A model generated the notes under the pieces. The model saw nothing but the letters and a program-made list of their open reading frames with translations. It did not search any database and was not told where the DNA came from. From NCBI RefSeq assembly GCF_014779655.1, contig NZ_JACXYX010000010.1, positions 124,001 to 188,000 of the forward strand: 64,000 nt of DNA, given 5' to 3'. Position numbers and translations under genes: made by a program. Positions 29,372 through 37,365 of the stretch are shown here, piece by piece. The first letter of the stretch is position 1. The number at the start of each line of letters is the position of its first letter. Origin of the DNA: Nocardioides ganghwensis. Its GTDB lineage: Bacteria > Actinomycetota > Actinomycetes > Propionibacteriales > Nocardioidaceae.

Positions 29372-30775
29372 ATGTCGACCGCGCTGACCTTCCTCGGAGC
29401 CGTCGACACCGTCACGGGCAGCCGCTTCCTGCTGGAGTCCGGCGGGCATCGGCTGCTGGTCGACGCCGGCCTCTACCAGGGCCTCGCCGTGCACCGACGC
29501 CGCAACTGGGAGCCGTTTCCCGTCGACCCGGCCACCATCGACGACGTCGTGCTGACGCACGCGCACCTCGACCACACGGGCTACCTGCCTCGCCTGGTCA
29601 AGGACGGCTTCCGCGGGCGCGTGACCTGTACCGCGGAGACGGCGGAACTCGCGGCCATCGTGCTGCGCGACAGCGCCCACCTCCAGCAGGAGGACGCGCG
29701 GTACGCCAACCTCGCCGGGTTCTCCCGGCACAGTCCGGCGCTCCCGCTGTACGACGACCGCGACGTCGAACGGGCGCTGGGCCTCTTCAGCCCTGTGGAC
29801 TTCGAGCAGCCGGTCGAGCTGTCCTCCGGGTTCACTGCGACGCTGCGCCCGGCGGGCCACATCCTCGGCTCCGCGGTGGTCACGATCGAGTCGGGACTCA
29901 CGAGGGAGGACCAAGGGGGACGGCACCGGGTGGCCTTCAGCGGCGACCTGGGCCGGCCCCACCACCCGCTCCTGCGGCCGCCGCCCGACCCGCCCGCCGT
30001 CGACACGCTGGTGGTCGAGTCGACGTACGGCGACCGGCGGCACCCGCCACCGGACCCCGGCCTGCTCGCCGACGCGGTCCGCCGGACCATCGGACGGGGC
30101 GGCAGCGTGCTCGTCCCGGCCTTCGCGGTGGATCGCACCGAGCTGGTCCTGCTCGAGCTGCGGCGGCTCGTCGAGCAGGGCGAGATCCCGGACGTGCCGA
30201 TCCACGTCGACAGCCCGATGGCGCTCGCCGCGCTCGACTGCTACCGCCGGGCGGCCGAACGGGGCGGTCCCGAGCTCCGTCCCGAGGCGCGCGAGCTCGT
30301 GGACCAGTTCGACAGCCACCGCGTCCACGCGGTGCACGACGTCGAGGGCTCGATGCGGCTCAACCGGCCGCGGACCCCCAGCATCGTGATCTCCGCCTCC
30401 GGGATGGCGTCCGGTGGTCGCGTCGTGCACCACCTCGCCCACCAGCTGCCCGACCGGCGCAACTGCGTGGTGCTCACCGGCTTCCAGGTCGAGGGCACCC
30501 GCGGTCGGCAGCTCGCGGAGGGGGCGCGGCAGGTGAAGATCCACGGCCGGTACGTGCCGGTTCGGGCAGAGGTGGTCGTGGTGCCCCACTTCTCGGTGCA
30601 CTCCGACGCGGCCGAGACGCTCGAGTGGCTCGCCCGGGCACCGCGACCGCCGCGCACGGTCTACGTGGTGCACGGCGAGCCGGGGTCGGCCGCGAGCCTG
30701 GCCCGGTCGATCTCCGACGAGCTCGGCTGGACGGCCGTGGTCCCGTCCTACGGCGAGCGCGTGCTGGTGGACTGA
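29372..30775 (+). CDS. beta-CASP metallo-beta-lactamase protein (RNase J/CPSF-like)
   Basis: A 467-residue MBL-fold protein with a beta-CASP domain. Metal motif 2 is [12 protein letters not shown], later metal ligands are in FSGDLGR and in VHSD and VHGEP near the C-terminus (beta-CASP motifs). The [18 protein letters not shown] motif is conserved in YsiB/CPSF-73-like predicted exonucleases. It starts two bases after the PPK2 stop, hence coupled. Members act on RNA. In DosR regulons a similar gene accompanies PPK2 and USP, so it belongs to the dormancy block. Confidence 0.88.
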   Translation: MSTALTFLGAVDTVTGSRFLLESGGHRLLVDAGLYQGLAVHRRRNWEPFPVDPATIDDVVLTHAHLDHTGYLPRLVKDGFRGRVTCTAETAELAAIVLRDSAHLQQEDARYANLAGFSRHSPALPLYDDRDVERALGLFSPVDFEQPVELSSGFTATLRPAGHILGSAVVTIESGLTREDQGGRHRVAFSGDLGRPHHPLLRPPPDPPAVDTLVVESTYGDRRHPPPDPGLLADAVRRTIGRGGSVLVPAFAVDRTELVLLELRRLVEQGEIPDVPIHVDSPMALAALDCYRRAAERGGPELRPEARELVDQFDSHRVHAVHDVEGSMRLNRPRTPSIVISASGMASGGRVVHHLAHQLPDRRNCVVLTGFQVEGTRGRQLAEGARQVKIHGRYVPVRAEVVVVPHFSVHSDAAETLEWLARAPRPPRTVYVVHGEPGSAASLARSISDELGWTAVVPSYGERVLVD

Positions 30776-31431
30776 TGTCCGCCCCCCGCCCTGTTCCGGC
30801 CTGGGTGGTCGTCGCCGACGTCTTCGCCAAGGTCCTGCTCCTGCTCGCGGTCGCTCGCGTGGCGCTCGACCCCGGCTGGGGCAACCTCGAGGGCAAGGCA
30901 CCGGTCGCCCGCGCGGTGACCTACCCGATGCTCGCACTGCTGGTGCCGCTCCTCCATGCCCTCCGGGCGCTGCGTGCCAGGGGCCGCCCCCCGGCCGCCG
31001 GGGAGCGCGACCGTCCCTACCCGTGGGGTGGCGACCTCCTCGTGACCATGCCGGCCTTCTCCGACCTCCTCGGCAACCGCCTCGACCTGTACGACCGGGT
31101 GGTGTGGTTCGACGACGCGATCCACCTGGTCAACACGGCGGCGCTCAGTGCCGGCGTGCTGCTCCTCAGCGGTGCCGCCGCAGCCCCCCTGCTGCAGCGG
31201 CTCGAGGTCGCGGTGGCGGCCGGGCTGACGGTGTCGCTGGTCTGGGAGCTGTGGGAGTACTTCGCCTTCGTGACCCGCTCGGCCGAGTCGGCCACGGCGT
31301 ACGCCGACACGCTGGGCGACCTCGCGCCGGGCTGGGTGGGAGCCGTGCTGGCCGCAGGACTCGTGCGGGCGCCGGACGGGACCTCCGGCCCTGCCGCACA
31401 CCGATGGCGGGGGGAGAAGGTGGAAGCATGA
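30775..31431 (+). CDS. YjdF/DUF2238-like membrane protein
   Basis: A 218-residue polytopic protein with about five hydrophobic segments, a YDRVVWFDDAIHLVN motif and ELWEYFAFV...YADTLGDLAPGWVGA, resembling the HxxxG/WEWxEW/DTxxDMxA pattern of YjdF (DUF2238) proteins. Its ATG shares a base with the stop of the MBL gene and its stop overlaps the USP start (ATGA), so it is translated with them. Function unknown. Confidence 0.72.
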   Translation: MSAPRPVPAWVVVADVFAKVLLLLAVARVALDPGWGNLEGKAPVARAVTYPMLALLVPLLHALRALRARGRPPAAGERDRPYPWGGDLLVTMPAFSDLLGNRLDLYDRVVWFDDAIHLVNTAALSAGVLLLSGAAAAPLLQRLEVAVAAGLTVSLVWELWEYFAFVTRSAESATAYADTLGDLAPGWVGAVLAAGLVRAPDGTSGPAAHRWRGEKVEA

Positions 31432-32357
31432 ACAAGATCGCCGCAGGAAGCGTCGTCGTGGGAGTGACCGGGCGGGGCCGCGAGACACCCGCCCTGCGCT
31501 TCGCCATCGACGTCGCCCGACGAGAAGGTGCGCGCATCGCGCTGGTGCACGTCACACGGAACCCGCTGCCGAGCGTCCCGGGCGCACTGGTGGACCGGGT
31601 CGAGGCGGCCGCCGTCGCTGAGGGCATCCTCGCCGACGTCTCCCAGGAGCTGGTGGAGATGTCGCACGGAGACGTCGCGATCGACACGCTCTCGCGGCGC
31701 GGCGTGCCGGCACAGGTCCTGGTCGAGCTCAGCGGTGCCGCCCGCCTCGTGGTCGTGCAGCACCGCACCTCGAGCACCCTCGAACGACTGGTCGTCGGGT
31801 CCACCAGCCACGGTGCCGCGGCCCACAGCGGTTGCCCCGTGGTGTCGGTGCCGGGCGACTGGCGCCCGGATCCCGCGGCGACCGAGGTGATGGTCGGCGT
31901 CCACGAGGGTGGCGTGCCGCGACAGGTGCTCGACGCCGGGTTCGCCTGGGCCGCCGCCACCGGCGCGCCCCTGCGGATCGTCCACGCCTGGCGCCTCGAC
32001 GCGGCCTACGACGACATCATCAGCAACCGGGTGGCCGCCGAGTGGCGCGAGGAGCAGAAGGAACGGCTCGTCGCGACGGTGGCCGAGGTCCGCGGTGACT
32101 GGCCCCAGGTCGAGGTCGAGGTCGAGGTGCGGCACCAGTGGCCCGCCGACGTCCTGGTCGACGACTCACGCAACGCCTCGTTGGTCGTCATCGGCCGACG
32201 CGGCGTCCACGGGTGGGTCCCCGAGCACCTGGGCTCGCTCGCCCGTACGGTGCTGCGCGCGGCGCGCTGCCCGGTCATGGTGGTGCCGGTCGTGGAGCAC
32301 TCGGGCGAACCGGCCGACTGGGAGCTCGTGGCCGAGGAGGTCTCCCCGCAGACCTGA
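31428..32357 (+). CDS. tandem universal stress protein
   Basis: A 309-residue protein with two USP domains (about 8-145 and 153-292). Both carry the ATP-binding tail: VVGSTSHGAAAHSGCPV in the first and IGRRGVHGWVPEHLGSLARTVLRAARCPV-type (split here) in the second, with the Gly/Ser-rich loop. USPs of this kind occur in mycobacterial DosR regulons (for example Rv2623-like) and modulate growth in hypoxia. It ends the PPK2 operon. The last 17 residues are acidic. Confidence 0.92.
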   Translation: MNKIAAGSVVVGVTGRGRETPALRFAIDVARREGARIALVHVTRNPLPSVPGALVDRVEAAAVAEGILADVSQELVEMSHGDVAIDTLSRRGVPAQVLVELSGAARLVVVQHRTSSTLERLVVGSTSHGAAAHSGCPVVSVPGDWRPDPAATEVMVGVHEGGVPRQVLDAGFAWAAATGAPLRIVHAWRLDAAYDDIISNRVAAEWREEQKERLVATVAEVRGDWPQVEVEVEVRHQWPADVLVDDSRNASLVVIGRRGVHGWVPEHLGSLARTVLRAARCPVMVVPVVEHSGEPADWELVAEEVSPQT

Positions 32358-32399
32358 GCCGGCCCGCCGACGTCAGGGGCCGACCGGGATGATGGCCGC

Positions 32400-32855
32400 G
32401 TGCTGCACCGTCACCCCGTCCTGAGCCTGCTGACCCTCGTCTACCTCGGTTTCGTCGGGCTCGTCACGCTCACCCCGGCCGAGGACCAGCCCGACTACGC
32501 CAGCCTGGCGGGGCGGGTCCTGGCCCGCCTGCAGCGCTACCCCGACCTCGACCCGCTCACCAGCCGCCTGAGCATCGAGCGGATCGAGTTCGTCGCCAAC
32601 ATCGGCCTGTTCGTCCCGCTCGGGATGTTCCTCCTGCTCCTCGTGGGCACGCGGCACTGGTTCGCGGCGCTCGCGGCCGGCATCGTGCTCACCTCGATGA
32701 TCGAGAGCGTGCAGCGCGAGATCCCCGGCCGGGTCTCCGACCCCCGTGACGTCGCAGCGAACTCGATCGGGATGTTCGTCGGGGTGGCGCTGGCCGTCAT
32801 GCTGACACTGCCCGCTGCGGTGCGACGGCGGCGGGAGCAGCAGGGCCGCGGCTAG
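32400..32855 (+). CDS. VanZ family protein
   Basis: A 151-residue polytopic protein with four hydrophobic segments and the VanZ-like pattern (IEFVANIGLFVPLGMFLLLL, MIESVQREIPGRVSDPRDVAANSIG). VanZ-like proteins are membrane proteins of mostly unknown role. GTG 32400 has GATGAT six bases upstream, which could be a leaderless -10. Converges with the holin-like gene; 24 bases separate the two stops. Confidence 0.82.
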   Translation: MLHRHPVLSLLTLVYLGFVGLVTLTPAEDQPDYASLAGRVLARLQRYPDLDPLTSRLSIERIEFVANIGLFVPLGMFLLLLVGTRHWFAALAAGIVLTSMIESVQREIPGRVSDPRDVAANSIGMFVGVALAVMLTLPAAVRRRREQQGRG

Positions 32856-32879
32856 CCGTACGTCCGGGAGCACGGCGGG

Positions 32880-33206
32880 TCAGTGCACGAGCTCGGCGAA
32901 CACCTCGCTCTCGTCGCCGACGGGCTCGAAGGACGACGCGTCGGCGTCCTCGTCGAAGTCCAGCAGGGTCGCCTCGTCAGCGTCGCCGGTGCCCACGTTC
33001 GCGACCGCGACGACTCCCATGAGGGGCGAGAGGTAGGCGTACACCTGCAGAGCCTGGTCGACCGTGAACCAGCGCAGGTCCTCGACGCCTGCTGCGACCA
33101 GGCCCGCGAGCACGGCGCCGATCACGGCGAGCACCGTGTAGATCGCCTTGCGGATGCGGGGGTCCAGCCGGCGGAGGACCTCGGTGGCGATGGGGAGCGG
33201 GTTCAT
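32880..33206 (-). CDS. holin-like protein
   Basis: A 108-residue protein with a charged N-terminus, one or two hydrophobic helices (about 20-42 and 55-75: TVLAVIGAVLAGLVAAG and AYLSPLMGVVAVANV) and an acidic tail, the arrangement of small actinophage-like holins. Its ATG at 33206 overlaps the stop of the nuclease/endolysin fusion (ATGA), so it is translated with it. I infer a holin or holin-like membrane protein from topology and position; no strict holin motif exists. Confidence 0.62.
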   Translation of the reverse strand: MNPLPIATEVLRRLDPRIRKAIYTVLAVIGAVLAGLVAAGVEDLRWFTVDQALQVYAYLSPLMGVVAVANVGTGDADEATLLDFDEDADASSFEPVGDESEVFAELVH

Positions 33207-35788
33207 GGTTCCTGCCTTTCGGGAAGTGCCTCGATCGCGCCCTGGATGCCACGGGCAGCCAGGGTCAGCTGCGCCTCGAGGGGGCCGAGGTCGGGTGTCA
33301 CGAGGAGGGGTGCGGGCGTCGCGGGCAACGGCACCGTGACGGTGATGACGATCGAGCCCTGCTGGTCGGCGGTCCCGCCGTTCGTCGTGGTCGTCACGGT
33401 CGGGGCGGCCGTGGCGCCGGTCGGGTCGGGCGTCTGCAGGGGGACCAGCTCGACGGAGGGGGTCGCCTCGACGGTCGGGGCCGCCTCGAGCGGCGCGGGG
33501 GTCGGACGCTCCGACACGGTCGTGCCAGGTCGCGGCGTGGCGCGGCCGGGCTTTGCCGGGCGGCCCGCCGGGCGCAGGCGCAGCGCCGACAGGGGGAGGT
33601 CGGGGTGCAGGGCGTTCACGTCCACCCGCCCGAGTCCCGGCACGCTCTTGACGGGACCGAGCCTGCCGTTCGAGTGCTGCCAGATGGCGGCGCGCACCCA
33701 CGGCCGAGGGATGACCGGGGCCCGGAAGTCGTCGCTGTAGCGCGCCACCCACAGCAGGCAGCCGAAGCCCTTGGTGAGGTTGAACGGGGTGTAGATGACG
33801 GGCTTGCCCGCGAGCTTCCTGCGGCGCAGCTCGTGCTCGACCGTACGCACCCAGGCCCCCGTCCACTCGGTGAGCTGGGGGAGCGTGAGGTCCCCGGTGT
33901 CCTCGAGGTCGAGCATGGGCACCATGTCGCCGGCCCGCAGGTCGATGTGGGCCAGGAAGTACTTCGCTTCCGCGACGGCATCGCGGCCCTCCGGACGGGC
34001 GAAGTGGTAGGCGCCGACCGGAAGCCCCGCCGTACGGGCCTGGCGCACCCGCTTGCGGTGGAGCCGGTCGGTGACCGACGTGCCCTCGGTCGCCTTGACG
34101 TAGAGCCACCGCACGCCCGCCGCCCGGGCGGCCTTGAGGTCGAGGCGCCCCGACTGGTGGTGGCTGATGTCGACGCCGTCGAGGGTTCGGCGGGGCGGGA
34201 ACGCGCTGCCCAGCGGCGTCACCGAACCCTTGCGTCGGTCCTCACCGGAGCCCGGCACGGTCACCTCGACCTCACGGGGCGGGTAGGAGAACACGGGTAT
34301 GGGGCTCGGTCGCGGGAAGTCGTCGGGCCGGCTGCCCTTCAGGCCGTCTCGTCCCGCGCGGTAGGCGACGACCTGCGCAGCGGCGCTGGGGTCCAGCTTC
34401 GGGTGGCCGATGAGCACGGCGTGGATGTGCGCGCTCCACGACCCGGGGCGGTCCGCGCGGTACCACGCGGCGAACCCGACCTCGCGCAGCACCTTGACCT
34501 TGCGCCGCCAGTCCCAGGCGAGCAGGTCGACGACGCCGCCGCCGTCGTGCGTGGAGGCGGACGCGCTCACCCGACCCTTGTTGTAGGAGCCCTGGACGAC
34601 GGTGAGCCGGTAGTCGAGCCGGCGTTCGACCTCCTCGAGGGCGGCCCTGGTCAGCCAGTCGACGACCTTGGGGTTCCGGTCGCCGAACTCGGTGAGGGCG
34701 AAGGGCTTGTCGACGGGGCCTGCGAACGACCGGCCGACGCTCGGGGGCACGGCGGTGCTGACCGCGGGCACCCCGGAAGGCGCCTGCTGGGGGGTCACGA
34801 AGGACTCGAGGGCCCGCTTCTTCTTGCGCTGCTTCTTGGCGCGCGCCTTGGACTTGTCGCCCTTCGTCGAGGTGCCGTCGGGTGCAATCACGACGGTGGC
34901 CGGTGCCGGGGCCGTGGCCGGCTGGAGGGACGTGGTGAGCGCGAGCGTGGCCTGACGGGCGGCATGGTCGCTGTTGCGCTGCTTCGGGGGGCGACCCTCG
35001 CGGCCACGGAAGGTCGTACGGGCACGCTCGCCCCAGGTCGCGGTGACGCCGTCGATGAACCAGAGCAGGTCGATGGAGGCGGTGTCGGTGGCGAAGGACA
35101 CCTGGCGTCCGCCACCCAGCTTCTCGAGCCGCGCGCGGAAGGCGCGCAGCTGGCGGTTGTAGTCGCCACCGGCGATCACCGGCGCCCCGGTGGCCACGAG
35201 CCGCGCGACGAGGGCGTCGTGGGTGCGCATGGCGTCGTTCCACTCGGTCTGGCGCAGGGCAGCGTCTGCCTTGGGAGGCCTGTGGAACGCCCCCGCGACC
35301 AGGTGCAGGTTGGTGACGTGCAGATCCACACCGAGCTCGCGGTGGCGCAGGTGCAGGTGGGTGAGGTGTCGCCGTTCGTGCAGTCCTGGCACGCCGCGGT
35401 GGATCTGCAGGGCCTCCTCGTCGACCACGTCGAAGACGTCCGTGCGGACGGCGATCGGCGCGCGGTTGTCCTTCGGGCCGTAGAAGACGTGCCAGTCCGT
35501 GCTCGGGAACTCCTCGAGCACGACGCGCCGGTAGCGCTGGTCGATCTCCTGCAGCAGGACCAGGTCGCCGTCGGCGGCGTTCGCCCGGATGTCCTCGCGC
35601 GCCTGGGCGAGGGTGATGGCCGTGGGCGGGAACGACTGCACGTTGGCCGTCAGGACGCGGAACGTCCTCACCGCCGAGGCCTTGAGGTTCGTCCCCGCAC
35701 CTGAGGAGCGGGCCGTGGGCATCGGCGGAGCGGCCAGCCCCGGTGGCGCGGCTCCGTCGGACGTCAGTACGTCGATCTTCTCCGCCAT
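33203..35788 (-). CDS. EEP nuclease - M15-like peptidase - GH25 muramidase fusion
   Basis: An 861-residue protein with three catalytic domains. First an endonuclease/exonuclease/phosphatase domain (about 40-285): Asn49 in LTANVQSF, Glu81 in LLQEID, AGGDYN at 207-211 and SDHAARQ at 273-279, all catalytic motifs intact. Then a Lys/Arg-rich linker (309-330) and an M15-like peptidase domain (about 365-480): ASTHDGGGVVDLL with His414 and Asp421, and WSAHIHAV with His454/His456, the zinc triad pattern. Then a GH25 lysozyme (about 535-735): DGVDISHHQ and MLDLEDTG (Asp627, Glu629). A Pro/Thr tail of 120 residues follows. No signal peptide, so export would need the overlapping holin-like gene. I know of no described protein combining these three. 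Confidence 0.85.
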   Translation of the reverse strand: MAEKIDVLTSDGAAPPGLAAPPMPTARSSGAGTNLKASAVRTFRVLTANVQSFPPTAITLAQAREDIRANAADGDLVLLQEIDQRYRRVVLEEFPSTDWHVFYGPKDNRAPIAVRTDVFDVVDEEALQIHRGVPGLHERRHLTHLHLRHRELGVDLHVTNLHLVAGAFHRPPKADAALRQTEWNDAMRTHDALVARLVATGAPVIAGGDYNRQLRAFRARLEKLGGGRQVSFATDTASIDLLWFIDGVTATWGERARTTFRGREGRPPKQRNSDHAARQATLALTTSLQPATAPAPATVVIAPDGTSTKGDKSKARAKKQRKKKRALESFVTPQQAPSGVPAVSTAVPPSVGRSFAGPVDKPFALTEFGDRNPKVVDWLTRAALEEVERRLDYRLTVVQGSYNKGRVSASASTHDGGGVVDLLAWDWRRKVKVLREVGFAAWYRADRPGSWSAHIHAVLIGHPKLDPSAAAQVVAYRAGRDGLKGSRPDDFPRPSPIPVFSYPPREVEVTVPGSGEDRRKGSVTPLGSAFPPRRTLDGVDISHHQSGRLDLKAARAAGVRWLYVKATEGTSVTDRLHRKRVRQARTAGLPVGAYHFARPEGRDAVAEAKYFLAHIDLRAGDMVPMLDLEDTGDLTLPQLTEWTGAWVRTVEHELRRRKLAGKPVIYTPFNLTKGFGCLLWVARYSDDFRAPVIPRPWVRAAIWQHSNGRLGPVKSVPGLGRVDVNALHPDLPLSALRLRPAGRPAKPGRATPRPGTTVSERPTPAPLEAAPTVEATPSVELVPLQTPDPTGATAAPTVTTTTNGGTADQQGSIVITVTVPLPATPAPLLVTPDLGPLEAQLTLAARGIQGAIEALPERQEP

Positions 35789-35904
35789 GGCTCACCCCCG
35801 GGTCCCGCGGCCGGGGACGGGAGTGGCCCCGGCGGAGCCTCATCCCACGACGGTCCCCCTCCCGGCGCGTTTGGTAAAGGGACGTCTAGACATTCCGGCC
35901 GGTG
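35789..35904 (-). promoter_or_regulatory. intergenic region upstream of the nuclease/endolysin fusion
   Basis: About 116 bases between the hydrolase stop and the fusion start. The fusion ATG has GGGTGAG upstream. A relatively A/T-rich patch (CTTTACCAAA on the minus strand) may hold a promoter, but no convincing hexamer pair is seen. Whether the fusion is cotranscribed with the CHAT-hydrolase pair is uncertain. Confidence 0.35.
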
Positions 35905-37365
35905 TCAGGGCGACGGGAGCCACCGCAGCAGGTGCTCGACGACCTCCTCGTCGCGGAAGAAGGAGCAGTGCTCGATGCCACGGCCGGAGTCGAGGACCAG
36001 CCTGCTCCCGACCGGGAAACCGGGTGCCCCAGGAACATCGAAGCAACCCGTCGTCGGCACCACGAGGTCGTTGTCGTCGGTCCGGAAGACGAGGTCGGTC
36101 GCACCGTCGCGGACGATCCGGCCCAGTGGCGAGCCGCTCGGCGGTTCGTAGTCGGCCGCGATCGCGAACAGCGCGGCCGGCACCGCGGGACGCGCGTTGA
36201 GCGACTCGAGGTAGGTGCCCCGGGGCTCCATGCAGGTGATGCCGTCGAGACCGCCGACGGCGGAGACGGCCACCTGCTTGACCACGGCGAGGATCAGGCC
36301 GAGCGTGTCGGTGACGCCGTTGTCGGGGATGAACTGCACGATGTTCGTCAGGCGCCCGAGCAGGTCCGAGAGGTGCTCGCGGTCGGCGAGCACGGTGCCG
36401 CCGTTGGGCGCCGCCACCTGCACGATCCCGTGGACGCGCACCGTCTCCAGCGCGGCCAGCTCGCGCCCGACGAGGCCTCCACGCGAGTGCGTGACCAGGT
36501 CGAGCTCCAGCTGCACGCCGGTCGGGACCAGGGAGGAGAACAGCGCCACGTTCTCGGCGGGCGACGCGGAGACGGAGTGGTGGTCGAAGGCCGCGACACG
36601 ACCTCCGTACGCCGCGTGCAGCGCGGTCATCGCCTCCGGCGGCAGTGAGCCGAACGCGCCGTGGGCGGTGGAGAAGGTGCCGTGCACGAGGAGCAGCGCG
36701 CGTCCCTCCCCGAGCCGGCTCCAGTCGCCGGGGCCGAACGAGACCGGCGTGGGCCGGGAGTAGTCGTCGGGCCCCATCCAGCGGACCCGGTTGAGCCTGT
36801 GCCGGTCCTCCCAGCGGGAGGCGAAGAAGTCGCCCACCCGCCCCAGCAACGGATCCACGAGGGGGAAGACGAGCACCTTCAGCACCTTGGTGCCGACGGC
36901 GCCGAGCAGTCCTCGGTGCCCCGTGTCCACGGGGCCGACCGCAGGGACCACGGTCCGTGGGATGCGGTAGCTGCGGCGCTCACCGCCGCGCGTGGGCACG
37001 TCGGTCGGGGCGATGTCGTCGGGGAGGTGCCAGGAGAGCGAGCCGTCCTCCGCGGCGTACAGCAGGACCTGGCCGTTGTCCTCGCCGGGGGCGGGGACTT
37101 CGAGCACGATGTCGTCGGCGCCTCCGGCTGCTCGCGTGCCCGCACTCGGGGTCAGCTCGCTGTGGTGGGACACCACGACCGACAGCTGTTCGGCCATCCC
37201 CGCTCGGGCGAGCGACTCGAGCAGGTCGGGGGTGGCCTGCTCCTCGCCGCGCATCCCGCTCGAGCCGGCGAGGTGGACCTCCACCTCGCCGGTGAGGCCG
37301 AACGTGCGGATGGCCACGGGCCCCACCACGACCGGTGTGCCCTCGGGGTTCAGCTGTTCGCTCAT
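35905..37365 (-). CDS. alpha/beta hydrolase (lipase-like) coupled to CHAT protein
   Basis: A 486-residue protein. The N-terminal 150 residues are an unassigned beta-rich region, followed by a hydrophobic/amphipathic segment (about 155-180: VLKVLVFPLVDPLLGRVGDFF) and an alpha/beta-hydrolase domain: LLLVHGTFSTAHGAF oxyanion region, nucleophile Ser294 in LVTHSRGGLVG, and a C-terminal His in IEHCSFF. It resembles PGAP1/lipase-type hydrolases and could act on membrane lipids (inference). ATG 37365 overlaps the stop of the CHAT gene (ATGA); a longer frame from 37626 runs through the CHAT coding region and is discarded. Confidence 0.82.
   Translation of the reverse strand: MSEQLNPEGTPVVVGPVAIRTFGLTGEVEVHLAGSSGMRGEEQATPDLLESLARAGMAEQLSVVVSHHSELTPSAGTRAAGGADDIVLEVPAPGEDNGQVLLYAAEDGSLSWHLPDDIAPTDVPTRGGERRSYRIPRTVVPAVGPVDTGHRGLLGAVGTKVLKVLVFPLVDPLLGRVGDFFASRWEDRHRLNRVRWMGPDDYSRPTPVSFGPGDWSRLGEGRALLLVHGTFSTAHGAFGSLPPEAMTALHAAYGGRVAAFDHHSVSASPAENVALFSSLVPTGVQLELDLVTHSRGGLVGRELAALETVRVHGIVQVAAPNGGTVLADREHLSDLLGRLTNIVQFIPDNGVTDTLGLILAVVKQVAVSAVGGLDGITCMEPRGTYLESLNARPAVPAALFAIAADYEPPSGSPLGRIVRDGATDLVFRTDDNDLVVPTTGCFDVPGAPGFPVGSRLVLDSGRGIEHCSFFRDEEVVEHLLRWLPSP

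Noticed and set aside
29249..30937. Long minus-strand frame opposite PPK2 and the MBL gene
   Set aside because: The plus-strand products are clearly recognised; the opposite frame is a GC-driven shadow.
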